The notes beneath the pieces were generated by a model. It had not been told where the DNA came from. It made no database searches and saw only the letters and a list, made by a program, of their open reading frames with translations. Below, piece after piece: positions 46,535 through 56,048 of a stretch of 64,000 bases of DNA; the first letter of the stretch is position 1; each line of letters begins with the position of its first letter. Source of the stretch: Brachyspira hampsonii (GTDB lineage Bacteria; Spirochaetota; Brachyspiria; Brachyspirales; Brachyspiraceae); NCBI RefSeq assembly GCF_002214805.1, contig NZ_CP019914.1:620001-684000 (forward strand), read 5' to 3'. The translations under genes were made by a program, and so were the position numbers.

Positions 46535-49500
46535 TTAATTTCCGCCCTCTAAATATGAAATAACATCAGAGAAAGGCATAGGCTCAAGTCCGAATTTATC
46601 GCCTTCAAATGCTATAAGCTGCTGCTTCTGCTGATTAGGCTTATCTAAGTTTTGATCTCTAAAATAGAATGTAGTAAACACTTTATTTGCAGATATACTA
46701 AACTCCACTGAATTAGGATCATAACCGAATTGTACTATGTTTTCGACTGTAGATATACCGGGGTTAATAGGTCTTATCATCTCTATCAAGAATTTAGAAA
46801 ACTCTGTAGACATTTTGCTTATACCTACAAAAAATGTAGTAGGTTTTATATTATTTAAAGGACTTACACCAACTCCGGCTATATCCGCTGTAAGATTAAC
46901 CAATAATTTTTCATCATTAATTTTTTCTCTATTTTCAGGAGCAAGCAGGTATTTAAAGTTTATATCACTAGCTAAAACACGCATATCATATTTAATAGTG
47001 CTTGTATTGAAGCTTCCCAAATCTACATTAAGCCAAGGCAAATGTATAGCTCCCCTTCTTGGTGCTGTATTATTTGATATTGAAGTTAAAAATAAATTAT
47101 CATCAAATTTTTCACCGCCTATATATAAAGATGATTTCAAATCCTGTATAGTAAGTCCATGTCCCTGAACTTTAACAGAAGAAGAAAAATCTCTTATTCT
47201 AATACTGTCATCTATAAACGGAGGTATTTTTAAATATACTCTTAATTGCTCAAAAAATACATTTGGAATTTGCTCTATAAGAGGCGTATATCTGGTGGCT
47301 GTAGCAACTACCTCATTATCTGTAGGAGTCAAATCAAAATGATAGTCTATATTTGAAGTTAATCCTCTCAATACTATTGACATTTTATCAGGAGAATCCA
47401 TATTAGCAAAGAATTTATCTGTTTTAAAAATACCATCTGCTATATTATTTCTCAAATTACCATTAACATTGAATAATCCGCCTATTTCTATTCCAAAAGG
47501 AAGATAAAGGGCATCAGTGTCTAAACCTAATTCATAATTTAAATTAGCATTTTTTATAATTGGAGTAAAGTATCCATCAACATACACTAATAATTTATTA
47601 GCAGGACTTTGCAAATTAAACTGTCTAATATTAGCATATAAATTATCTCCGAAACTAACATCGGTGTCTATTTTCATAGTAACATCTTGAAGTTTATATT
47701 GCTTTTCTGTTACATAAAATGTACTGAAATTTGTAACTGTTGCAAATTTATCCTCTAATGACAAATCATATCCCAAAGCACTAGTCATTTTTATATCATC
47801 TTCAAAAGGCAGACTGTCAAGAATCTCAGCAAATTTAGTAGACAGCCAATTTTTCATAGCATAAGGAGCTATTCTAAAAGTTGATATATTAACAAAACCT
47901 CTTTTTAATCCTAAACCTTCTAAATCAAGATTGGATCTAAAATTAAGAAAATTATCCAAATCTAAATTAAGCTCTGAAACCTTAACATCCTGACTAATCA
48001 GATCTGCATTGGCAAGAACATTAAGTTTAGCTGTAGCTGTAGAAGAAACTTCCCCGCTTAAATTATAAGAGAAATTTCTTATGATGCCGTTTACTGTAGT
48101 ATTTATATCATTTATCATCTCTCCAAAAACATGAACATCTAAATTAAGCGAACCTCTTGCAAGCCCTCCTGAAAAATTAGCAATAGGCAATGATGTTACA
48201 CTTATATTCAAATCTGTAGGATCATCGAATTTTACAGCTCCATTAACCTTTATATCAGAATTAATATATTTTGAAGATACATTATCAATATAAAGAACTG
48301 TATCGCTTTTTTTATTAGGATCATTAATAGCCGGAACAACTCCTAATGCTCCATTCAAAGATGATAAAAGTCTTAATGATATATCTGTATTATTTAATCT
48401 ATACAATTTTAATGCAGTTACTCTATCAATAGTAGTGTTATGCTCCAATTTTATATCTTCATTTGAAATGTTATTAGGATTAAAAGTAAAATTCAATTTT
48501 GTTTTTGAATTAAGATTATTAACTGCTATAGTGTCTCCCATAGAGAAATTTATTTTATCCAATACAAAATTTATTGTATTAGTTAAATTATTTATATTAC
48601 CGCTGCTTTTATCAGCATCAACATTAACCATACCGCTCATACTAATACCTAAAGAAGGTACAAACATAGATGCTAAACTATTTATTTTATCTAAATTAAG
48701 TCTTGCATATAAAGTATCTAAATTAACACCTATATTTCCGCTGAATATTTGATTGGCAGATGCTATAACTTTTAATATCTCATCATTTAAAAGCTCTGAA
48801 GATAAATTCTCTATAGATACACTCTGATTTCTTATATTGTATCTAGCAAGAAAATGTGCCGCAAACTGCATATCATCTCGTTTTTTGCCGTTATAGCTGA
48901 AATTAGGATCATCTATTTCAAAATCGAATGTTATTATTATTTCATCTTTATTTTCTGTACCATCTTCATTCTTAGGATAGGAAACATCTAAATTAAATAA
49001 AGGATTATCATTAAAGAAAATACTGCTGTCATTATAAGCCAAACTATTGCTTATGAAACTTTTTAAATAAATATCTTTTAAAGCCTCCGGTGCAGATATT
49101 CCCATTACTTGAGACAATGAGAATCTTTTTGTATGCAAATCTAAATGAAGATTATAATTACTTAAACTCGCTATAAGTCCATTATTAGGTACATTAGTTA
49201 AAAATGATTTACTGTCTGCTTTAAATGCTAAATTATTTATTCTGATATTTTCTACATCAGCTTTTAATTTTAAAAAATCAAGTTTGCTGAAATCGAAAGG
49301 CTCTTTATTAGTATCTTCTACTTTAGGCTCAGACGGAGGCATATCCGGCAAATTCCAATTTCCGCTTTCATCTGTAAACATATAAACATATAAATTATCT
49401 ATAGTTAAATCCTGAACATGAAGCTTCAAAAAGAATAAAGAAAAAAGAGAAAATTTTAATCTAAAATTATCTATCTTTATATTTTCCTCATTATTAAAAT

Positions 49501-49789
49501 TAGCTGAATTATAAAGAATGACATTGCTCATCTCTATTTTTGGAAATAATAATCCGTATTTGAAATCACCTATTTCCAATTTTCTATCAGTAGCAGAATA
49601 CACTATATTTTCAATAAGATTTTTCATTCTTTCATTATTAAAATATATTCTAGCTCCTGCAATACCTATAACAATCAAAAAAAGAAGTATTAGAGGTATA
49701 TATCTCTTTTTAAATCTTCTTTTTTTCTGATTATTTTCTTGTTCTGATGATGTTTCAGTTTTTTCTTTTTTCTTAAAAAAATTCTTCAT
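46535..49789 (-). CDS. AsmA/YdbH-like inner-membrane transport scaffold
   Basis: A 1,084-residue protein with a basic start (MKNFFKKKEK) and a single membrane helix (about 29-49), then a very long periplasmic part. The first section (KLEIGDFKYGLLFPKIEMSNVILYNSANF...) is the AsmA-type N-terminal domain; the rest is repeated beta strands like the YdbH/TamB/AsmA bridges that carry phospholipid between membranes. Residues such as DLSLRLLSSLNGALGVV and FPFIEIGGLFNVNG fit. There is no catalytic site. Forms a unit with the lipoprotein downstream. Confidence 0.75.
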   Translation of the reverse strand: MKNFFKKKEKTETSSEQENNQKKRRFKKRYIPLILLFLIVIGIAGARIYFNNERMKNLIENIVYSATDRKLEIGDFKYGLLFPKIEMSNVILYNSANFNNEENIKIDNFRLKFSLFSLFFLKLHVQDLTIDNLYVYMFTDESGNWNLPDMPPSEPKVEDTNKEPFDFSKLDFLKLKADVENIRINNLAFKADSKSFLTNVPNNGLIASLSNYNLHLDLHTKRFSLSQVMGISAPEALKDIYLKSFISNSLAYNDSSIFFNDNPLFNLDVSYPKNEDGTENKDEIIITFDFEIDDPNFSYNGKKRDDMQFAAHFLARYNIRNQSVSIENLSSELLNDEILKVIASANQIFSGNIGVNLDTLYARLNLDKINSLASMFVPSLGISMSGMVNVDADKSSGNINNLTNTINFVLDKINFSMGDTIAVNNLNSKTKLNFTFNPNNISNEDIKLEHNTTIDRVTALKLYRLNNTDISLRLLSSLNGALGVVPAINDPNKKSDTVLYIDNVSSKYINSDIKVNGAVKFDDPTDLNISVTSLPIANFSGGLARGSLNLDVHVFGEMINDINTTVNGIIRNFSYNLSGEVSSTATAKLNVLANADLISQDVKVSELNLDLDNFLNFRSNLDLEGLGLKRGFVNISTFRIAPYAMKNWLSTKFAEILDSLPFEDDIKMTSALGYDLSLEDKFATVTNFSTFYVTEKQYKLQDVTMKIDTDVSFGDNLYANIRQFNLQSPANKLLVYVDGYFTPIIKNANLNYELGLDTDALYLPFGIEIGGLFNVNGNLRNNIADGIFKTDKFFANMDSPDKMSIVLRGLTSNIDYHFDLTPTDNEVVATATRYTPLIEQIPNVFFEQLRVYLKIPPFIDDSIRIRDFSSSVKVQGHGLTIQDLKSSLYIGGEKFDDNLFLTSISNNTAPRRGAIHLPWLNVDLGSFNTSTIKYDMRVLASDINFKYLLAPENREKINDEKLLVNLTADIAGVGVSPLNNIKPTTFFVGISKMSTEFSKFLIEMIRPINPGISTVENIVQFGYDPNSVEFSISANKVFTTFYFRDQNLDKPNQQKQQLIAFEGDKFGLEPMPFSDVISYLEGGN

Positions 49790-49893
49790 AATAAATCTTC
49801 TATAACAATATATTTTACATGTTTATAAAACAATTTTACACTTAAAAGGTAGTATATTATAAAACATATTCTTTATCAATAGCAAATGAATAT

Positions 49894-51591
49894 TTAAAAG
49901 CCATTATTATTATAATATGTACTATCTTCATAATATGTGTTATCTTCATAATAATATGTATTATCCTGACTATTATCATAATAATAATCATCATTATACC
50001 TGTATATATTTTCATTAGTATTTTCAGCATTGTTGGTTTCTTCTTCATTACTGTAATAATAATATTCAGAATTATAATCTTCCGGTCTTATAATTATAAC
50101 ATTATTAGTATTATTGAAATTACTTTCCAAATTCTCTTCAAACTGTTCTTCAGGAATATTATTATCATTTAAATAATTATTACTATAATTATAATAATCT
50201 GTTTCATAAGTATTTGTATTATTATAGAAATCATATCCGTAATTATAATCACCGCTTATCTCATTTGATATGCTCATATTAAATTCATAGTTTCTAGCCT
50301 TTGAAATTCCTTTCTTCCAGCCTTCTTTAGTCAAATCTCTTTCAAATATAAGATAATACCTTCCCTGAGATAAACTTATCTCATACTCATCATCTGTCTG
50401 CGGCATAGTAACAATTTTACCCAATATATCATTAGAAATACTTATATTAATAGCCTGAGAATCTATCAGAAAATAAGAAAGTTTAACACTTGACTTAATA
50501 GGTATGCTGAAACTGTAATAATCTCTGTCATAAGAATAATCTATAGCTCCTTTGTATGTTTGATTAAACTCTATAGTTTGAGCCTCTGAATATTTATTAT
50601 TAGGTTCATGTTCTGTATATTTATCATAAGGCTTAGCTATAATGCTTACTCTGTATGGTATATTATTAACATCATTAGTAGAAGCCAATATAAAATAATA
50701 TGACATATAAGGATAAAGTATAAGTTTATCAACTATTTCCCCATCTCCTGTATTGTTAATATCTTTCATGGTTATCCAATTTCCTTTCTGATCATATAAT
50801 CTTATGCTTGCATCTATGGCAGGAACTCCTGAAAGTTCTATGGAAATTGAATATGTATTAAAAGAACTATTAGTTATTTTATAGGCATCTACTTCCATAT
50901 TTTTCAAATCACCTGTTTTTAAGGTAGGATTATAAATTTGGCTATAGTATCCTTCTATTGTATATAGTCTGTTTTCACTATTAACATCTATAATCTGAGA
51001 TGCAGAAATTTTATCATTAGGCTCTTTCTCATCGCTTTCTTTATAATCTCTTTTTTTAATTATAAACATGTAATCAAGATTTTCTTTTACAGTGTCTTTA
51101 GGAGATATTGATATGTAATACTTATTTTCTTCAGTATTATTTTGAGAAGTTTCAAAATATATATTTTTCATAACTTGAGTAGTATATATCATTTCTTCTT
51201 CTTTTTTATTTTGATTATTATTGCTTATTACTGTTTCATTAGTATCAATATCATTTTTAATAGAATTTGTATCAGTATATGGTATTTCATCAGGTTCATT
51301 TATTACTTTTATAATATTAGTATTATAATCATATATAGTCATTATAACAGGAGAATATGTAGAATTTGAAACATAAAAATCTATAATGCTTGCCTTTCCG
51401 TCAAAAGTAAAATAATAATAATCCGTATTATCGCCTTCCAGCTGTCCTATTATACCATCTTTATTAATTTTCTGAGCGGTTTCAAAAGTATTATTGCCGC
51501 CTGATTTCTTTTCCAATTTATATTGAGAAGAACTGCAGGATAATAAAATCATCATTATATTAATAATTAATACAAAACCAATTTTCTTCAT
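49894..51591 (-). CDS. Lipoprotein with PPC-like repeats
   Basis: A 565-residue lipoprotein. The lipobox is LLSCS near residue 19, in MKKIGFVLIINIMMILLSCS. The mature part has three pre-peptidase C-terminal (PPC)-like beta modules, each starting with an NxxETA or EPNxxxxxA turn (GGNNTFETAQKI, EPNDKISASQII, EPNNKYSEAQTI) and a Tyr-rich strand (DRDYYSFSIP). The C-terminus is low complexity, rich in Asn, Tyr, Asp and Glu. No peptidase domain. ATG 51591 is chosen because GGAG lies 6 bases upstream, and not the non-ATG start 30 bases earlier. Probably surface or periplasmic. Confidence 0.7.
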   Translation of the reverse strand: MKKIGFVLIINIMMILLSCSSSQYKLEKKSGGNNTFETAQKINKDGIIGQLEGDNTDYYYFTFDGKASIIDFYVSNSTYSPVIMTIYDYNTNIIKVINEPDEIPYTDTNSIKNDIDTNETVISNNNQNKKEEEMIYTTQVMKNIYFETSQNNTEENKYYISISPKDTVKENLDYMFIIKKRDYKESDEKEPNDKISASQIIDVNSENRLYTIEGYYSQIYNPTLKTGDLKNMEVDAYKITNSSFNTYSISIELSGVPAIDASIRLYDQKGNWITMKDINNTGDGEIVDKLILYPYMSYYFILASTNDVNNIPYRVSIIAKPYDKYTEHEPNNKYSEAQTIEFNQTYKGAIDYSYDRDYYSFSIPIKSSVKLSYFLIDSQAINISISNDILGKIVTMPQTDDEYEISLSQGRYYLIFERDLTKEGWKKGISKARNYEFNMSISNEISGDYNYGYDFYNNTNTYETDYYNYSNNYLNDNNIPEEQFEENLESNFNNTNNVIIIRPEDYNSEYYYYSNEEETNNAENTNENIYRYNDDYYYDNSQDNTYYYEDNTYYEDSTYYNNNGF

Positions 51592-51694
51592 TTTATCTCC
51601 ATTTATAGAAACGATATACAAAAATTATACATCATTCTATAATAAAAAGATACTTAATATTTTTATATATTGAAAAAAATATTAATATCAGCTA

Positions 51695-51723
51695 TTGACA
51701 TTTTTATTTATATATGCTATTAT
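51695..51723 (+). promoter_or_regulatory. Promoter of tRNA-Tyr
   Basis: TTGACA (51695-51700) and TATTAT (51718-51723), 17 bases apart, 24 bases before the tRNA start. Confidence 0.7.
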
Positions 51724-51747
51724 GTTTTTACGTTTTCAAATTAATAT

Positions 51748-51830
51748 GGGTAGGTGGCCGAGCAGTCAATGGCAGCAGACTGTAAATCTGCCGACGTGAG
51801 TCTACGGGGGTGCGAATCCCTCCCTGCCCA
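51748..51830 (+). tRNA. tRNA-Tyr (GTA)
   Basis: 83 bases with the long variable arm typical of tRNA-Tyr. The acceptor GGGTAGG pairs with CCTGCCC, the discriminator is A, and anticodon GTA sits at 51782-51784 inside a paired AGA/TCT stem. The T arm reads GGTGCGAATCCC. No CCA is encoded. Confidence 0.92.
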
Positions 51831-51871
51831 CATTCTTTTTACGAATATTTATCTTAAAATGAGGTATTGCT

Positions 51872-52195
51872 TTGGCTATAGAATTTAATAATGAATACAT
51901 ATCTATAGTTATGGAAGCTAACCTATCTGCTCCCGAAGAAATAAAATCTTTTACAGAAGATTCTAATGAAGCATGCAATATAAGAATGCCTGTAGTAGTA
52001 TTAGATATGAAAAATGTTAAAGAAATTAACAGTGCGGGAATAGCTAAAATACTTAAGCTTTATAAAAATCTTCAATCTCTAAAAGTAAAATTATTTATGA
52101 CAAATTTAGATGAATCTATTAAACCTACCATGAAAAGTTTAATGATGTTTAGTTTAATAAAATATTTTGATGATCCTAAAGATTTCACTATATAA
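51872..52195 (+). CDS. STAS-domain protein (anti-anti-sigma-like)
   Basis: A 107-residue single STAS domain. The beta strand VVLDMKNVKEINSAGIAKILKLYKN carries the conserved phospho-Ser position (NSAGIA) of anti-sigma-factor antagonists such as SpoIIAA. Start is a TTG (GAGG 7 bases upstream) rather than the internal ATG at 51912. It begins 41 bases after tRNA-Tyr without its own visible promoter, so it is probably read through from the tRNA. A partner kinase or phosphatase is not visible here. Confidence 0.75.
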   Translation: MAIEFNNEYISIVMEANLSAPEEIKSFTEDSNEACNIRMPVVVLDMKNVKEINSAGIAKILKLYKNLQSLKVKLFMTNLDESIKPTMKSLMMFSLIKYFDDPKDFTI

Positions 52196-52245
52196 TATTA
52201 CGAATAATAATACTATTCTTAAAATAATTATTTTATAATAATTTA

Positions 52246-52274
52246 TTGAATTTTGCTGATCATTTTATTATACT
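52246..52274 (+). promoter_or_regulatory. Promoter of mtnA-mtnK
   Basis: TTGAAT (52246-52251) and TATACT (52269-52274), 17 bases apart. No SAM-type riboswitch fold or consensus is visible in the 29-base leader. Confidence 0.55.
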
Positions 52275-52303
52275 TATTTTAGTAAAATAATCGGAGAAGT
52301 TTT

Positions 52304-53347
52304 ATGCATAATAATATACCAACTGTAAGATGGACAGGAGATGAACTGTATATATTAGATCAAACATTAATACCTGTAACGGTTAAAGAAATAAAATTAT
52401 CTAATGAAGAGGAAGCTTATAATGCTATAAAAGAATTAAAAGTAAGAGGTGCCCCTGCTATAGGAGTGGCGGCTGCTTATTCTTTACTCATAGATTTAAA
52501 AAATAAAACTAATTTACAAGCTAATGATTTTATAAACTTTGTTCAAAAAAGAGCAGAATATTTGAACTCATCAAGACCTACCGCTGTCAATTTAAGCTAT
52601 GCTTTAAATAGAATGCTAAATACAATAAAAGATAAAAATAATAAAACATCATTAGAGTTGTACAATATACTAGAAACAGAAGCTAAAAAAATAAATTCTG
52701 AAGATGTAGATATATGCCAGAAAATAGGAGAATATGGAAATGAGCTTTTAAAAGAAAATTCCGGAATACTTACTCACTGTAATGCCGGAAGATTAGCTGT
52801 AAGCGGAATAGGTACCGCCCTTGCCCCTATGTATATAGCTCATCAAAAAGGTAAAAAAATAAGAGTATATGCTGATGAAACAAGACCATTGCTTCAAGGG
52901 GCTAGATTAACGAGTTTTGAATTGCAAGAAGCTGGAATAGATGTTACTTTGATATGCGATAATATGGCGGCTTTTATAATGTCTAAAGGTCTTATTGATT
53001 TAGTAATAGTAGGATGCGACAGAGTAGCTGAAAATGGAGATGCTGCAAATAAAATAGGCACTATGGGAGTAGCAATATTAGCAAAACACTTTAATATACC
53101 TTTTTATATAGCTTGTCCTTCCACTACTTTTGATTTGAATACAAAAACAGGCGACGACATAGTCATAGAAGAAAGAGATGCAAAAGAAATTATAAATTTT
53201 GCCGGTATTCAAACAGCACCTTTAAATATAAAAGTAAGAAATCCTGCTTTCGATGTTACACCTCATGAACTTATAACAGGCTTTATCACGGAAAAAGGTA
53301 TAATTAAAGCTCCTTATATAGAAAATTTAAAAAATGCTTTTAATTAA
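52304..53347 (+). CDS. mtnA: Methylthioribose-1-phosphate isomerase
   Basis: MtnA turns 5-methylthioribose 1-phosphate into the ribulose form in methionine salvage. The 347-residue length is typical; the catalytic Cys is in ILTHCNAGRLAVSGIGTALAP (near residue 160), and the catalytic Asp in VIVGCDRVAENGDAANKIG (near 239). It is 14 bases before mtnK, which makes its substrate, and GGAG precedes its ATG. Confidence 0.95.
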   Translation: MHNNIPTVRWTGDELYILDQTLIPVTVKEIKLSNEEEAYNAIKELKVRGAPAIGVAAAYSLLIDLKNKTNLQANDFINFVQKRAEYLNSSRPTAVNLSYALNRMLNTIKDKNNKTSLELYNILETEAKKINSEDVDICQKIGEYGNELLKENSGILTHCNAGRLAVSGIGTALAPMYIAHQKGKKIRVYADETRPLLQGARLTSFELQEAGIDVTLICDNMAAFIMSKGLIDLVIVGCDRVAENGDAANKIGTMGVAILAKHFNIPFYIACPSTTFDLNTKTGDDIVIEERDAKEIINFAGIQTAPLNIKVRNPAFDVTPHELITGFITEKGIIKAPYIENLKNAFN

Positions 53348-53361
53348 TTGGAGGCAGCAAT

Positions 53362-54624
53362 ATGGCTTATGAACAATTAAATATTAATACAATAATAGAT
53401 TATGTAAAAACTATAGACGAATTAAAAAATATATTTTCAAGTTTTGATGATTTAGAAATAAAAGAAATTGGAGACGGTAATTTAAATTATGTTTACAGCA
53501 TAACAAATAAAAAAAATGATAAGGAAACCGTAATATTAAAACAGTCAGTTCCTTTTTTAAGATGTGTTGGTGAAAGCTATCCTTTGGAAAAAGATAGAAT
53601 GAAAATAGAAATTAAAGCACTCAAAGAACAGCATAAATTATGTCCTAATTTAGTGCCTAAAGTACATTATTTTTCTGAAGATATGTGCGTTGTAATAATG
53701 CAGAACTTAAATAAACATAAAGTTCTTAGAGGAGAAATAATAAATGGAAAAAAATTTCCAAAAGCAGCCGAACATTTAACAGATTTTCTTTCAAAAACTC
53801 TATTTTATACTTCAGACTATTATTTGGATACTAAAACAAAAAAGAATCTTGTTGCTGAATATATGAACCCTGAATTATGCAGCTTAACTGAAGATTTTGT
53901 TTTTACTCATCCTTTTGAAGAAAATGAAACTAATATTTATCATGAAAAATTGAATTTAGATGAAGTCAAAAAATTTCAAAGAGATTCCAAATTAAAAATA
54001 GCTGCTGCTGAGATGAAATATGCATTTATGACTAGAGCGGAGGCTTTGCTTCATGGTGATTTTCACTTAGGAAGTTTTATGGGTAATGAAGAAGAAACTT
54101 ATGTTATAGATCCTGAGTTTGCATTTTACGGACCTATTGGTTTTGATATAGGAAAGGCTATGGCTAATTTCTTTATAGCATATATATCTCAGGAATATCA
54201 TCAAAAAAGATTGGGAACAAAGTCAAAAGAATTTAGAAAATGGCTTTTTGATACCGCCAAATATATGCTTACAGGAACTTTAGACAAATTTGAAATATTA
54301 TGGAAAAAACATTTAAAAGAAACAAAGCCTCTATATTGGAATTATCCTGAAGGAGAAAAACATTCTGAAGAATATATAAAAACTGTATTAAATAAAATAT
54401 TTAAAGACTCCATAGGTTTTGCAGGATGCGTATTTATAAGAAGAACTTTGGGACTTGCTAAAAATAAAGATATTTCAGGTATTGAAGATTTAAATGAAAG
54501 AGCAAGACTAGATTGGATATGCTTAAATATAGGGCGGGAATTCTTAATAAATAAAGATAGTATAGATAATATAGAAAAAGCTGCTGATATAGTAAATAAA
54601 TATTCTGATATAGAAAAAATTTAA
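53362..54624 (+). CDS. mtnK: Methylthioribose kinase
   Basis: MtnK phosphorylates 5-methylthioribose with ATP. The 420-residue protein has the kinase fold marks: a glycine-rich turn IGDGNLNYVYSI (near residue 37), the catalytic HGDFHLG (near 230) and the metal-binding VIDPEFAFYGPIGFDIG (near 250). ATG has GGAGG 7 to 8 bases upstream. With mtnA it forms an operon; mtnB, mtnC and mtnD are not nearby. Ends before the terminator at 54635. Confidence 0.95.
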   Translation: MAYEQLNINTIIDYVKTIDELKNIFSSFDDLEIKEIGDGNLNYVYSITNKKNDKETVILKQSVPFLRCVGESYPLEKDRMKIEIKALKEQHKLCPNLVPKVHYFSEDMCVVIMQNLNKHKVLRGEIINGKKFPKAAEHLTDFLSKTLFYTSDYYLDTKTKKNLVAEYMNPELCSLTEDFVFTHPFEENETNIYHEKLNLDEVKKFQRDSKLKIAAAEMKYAFMTRAEALLHGDFHLGSFMGNEEETYVIDPEFAFYGPIGFDIGKAMANFFIAYISQEYHQKRLGTKSKEFRKWLFDTAKYMLTGTLDKFEILWKKHLKETKPLYWNYPEGEKHSEEYIKTVLNKIFKDSIGFAGCVFIRRTLGLAKNKDISGIEDLNERARLDWICLNIGREFLINKDSIDNIEKAADIVNKYSDIEKI

Positions 54625-54634
54625 TAATTATAAA

Positions 54635-54664
54635 GATGGGCTATAAAATTAATTACAGCCCATC
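54635..54664. terminator. Terminator between mtnK and the first aminotransferase
   Basis: GATGGGCT (54635-54642) and AGCCCATC (54657-54664) pair perfectly around a 14-base AT-rich loop, with an A/T run on both sides, so it may serve both convergent genes. Confidence 0.85.
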
Positions 54665-54687
54665 ATTTTTAATAATAAAATAATTAT

Positions 54688-55887
54688 TTACTTTTCTACT
54701 TCTCTTTTATATTTAATCAAACCTTCTTTTAGAATCTTCATAGCCTTTTTTAAATCTTTTGAATCAAGCACATAACACATTCTTACCTCACTCTTTCCCA
54801 ATCCAGCAGTAGCATAAAAACCTTCTGCCGGAGCAAACATAACAGTTTCATTATCAATATTGAAATCTTTAAGAAGCCAAATAGCAAAATCCTCAGCATC
54901 TTTAACAGGAAGTTTAGCAAGAACATAAAAAGCCCCTTCAGGCTCTCTCATAAACACACCGTCCATTTTTGTAAGCTCCTCAAAAAGAATCTTTCTTCTG
55001 TTATCATATTCTTTTCTTGAAGATTCAAAATAATCAGCAGGCAAATCATATAAAGCAGATGCCCCTATCATTTCAAGCGTAGGTACTGATAATCTAGCCT
55101 GACATTCTTTAAAAATAGCCTCCATAAACTCCTTATTCTTACTAATTATACACCCTATCCTAGCCCCGCATGCAGAAAATCTTTTTGATATAGAATCTAT
55201 TATAATAACATTCTCAGCTATATCATTATAACTGCCGAAACTTATAGCCTTTTTATCCCCATAAACAAATTCTCTATATACTTCATCACTTATAACAAAA
55301 AAATCATGTTTTTTAGCCAAATATGCTATATCATCTAATTCTCTTTTTGTAGATACAACCCCAGTAGGATTTGAAGGATTTGAAAATAAATACCCCTTAG
55401 TTTTTTTTGTAATACTTTTTTCTATTATCTCTCGGCTAGGCAAATGAAATCCATCTTCAGCATAAGTTCTAATAATATTTCTTTTTATATTAAGTATATC
55501 ATAAAAGCTATTGTAATTAGCATAATAAGGTTCTGATACCAACATTTCATCGCCTTCATCAAATATGGCAATCAAACTAAGAAGTATCGCCTCACTTCCG
55601 CCATTAGTTATTATTATTTCATCTTCTTCATAATGAAGTCCCAATCTTTCATAATATGCTTGAATTTTTCTGATTAACTCTTTTGTTCCTCTTGAATGTT
55701 CATATTTAACCGTTTTCATATTGCAGTTAGCGATGGCATCAAAAAATACCTTGGGAGTCTCTATATCAGGCTGCCCTATATTAAGATGATGTATTTTTAT
55801 TCCTCTTTTAGCAGCTTCCTCAGCATAAACATTTAACCTTCTTATAGGAGAAGCTTTAAGCTGCTGTACTCTTTTAGATAGATACAT
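54688..55887 (-). CDS. Class I aminotransferase, copy 1
   Basis: A 399-residue PLP-dependent fold-type I aminotransferase of the aspartate-aminotransferase group. The PLP lysine is in VIIIDSISKRFSACGARIGC (near 232-251) and the conserved Asn and Asp in FSNPSNPTGVV and FFVISDEVYRE. Start ATG 55887 with GGAG 8 bases upstream is preferred to an in-frame TTG at 55899. It is a tandem copy of the next gene. Convergent with mtnK, so it could give the last transamination to methionine, but this is inferred only from location. Confidence 0.9.
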   Translation of the reverse strand: MYLSKRVQQLKASPIRRLNVYAEEAAKRGIKIHHLNIGQPDIETPKVFFDAIANCNMKTVKYEHSRGTKELIRKIQAYYERLGLHYEEDEIIITNGGSEAILLSLIAIFDEGDEMLVSEPYYANYNSFYDILNIKRNIIRTYAEDGFHLPSREIIEKSITKKTKGYLFSNPSNPTGVVSTKRELDDIAYLAKKHDFFVISDEVYREFVYGDKKAISFGSYNDIAENVIIIDSISKRFSACGARIGCIISKNKEFMEAIFKECQARLSVPTLEMIGASALYDLPADYFESSRKEYDNRRKILFEELTKMDGVFMREPEGAFYVLAKLPVKDAEDFAIWLLKDFNIDNETVMFAPAEGFYATAGLGKSEVRMCYVLDSKDLKKAMKILKEGLIKYKREVEK

Positions 55888-55995
55888 GATAAACTCCAAT
55901 TTGTTATATACATAGTAAATAAATTTTAATGATATAAAAAATTATTTACTAACAATAAGTAATATTTTAATATATGCTATATAAAAAAATAAAGG

Positions 55996-56022
55996 AGCCA
56001 TAAGATAAATTACAGCCCCTTT
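55996..56022 (-). terminator. Terminator after aminotransferase copy 2
   Basis: On the minus strand AAAGGGGC pairs with GCTCCTTT with one mismatch around an AT-rich loop near 56020-55994, then a T-run. The loop is similar in sequence to the one after copy 1. Confidence 0.6.
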
Positions 56023-56048
56023 TAATTCTCTTAATATTTATAAGACTA

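Noticed and set aside
52196-52303. SAM riboswitch before mtnA
   Set aside because: The leader is about 29 bases after the inferred promoter and shows none of the known SAM helices.
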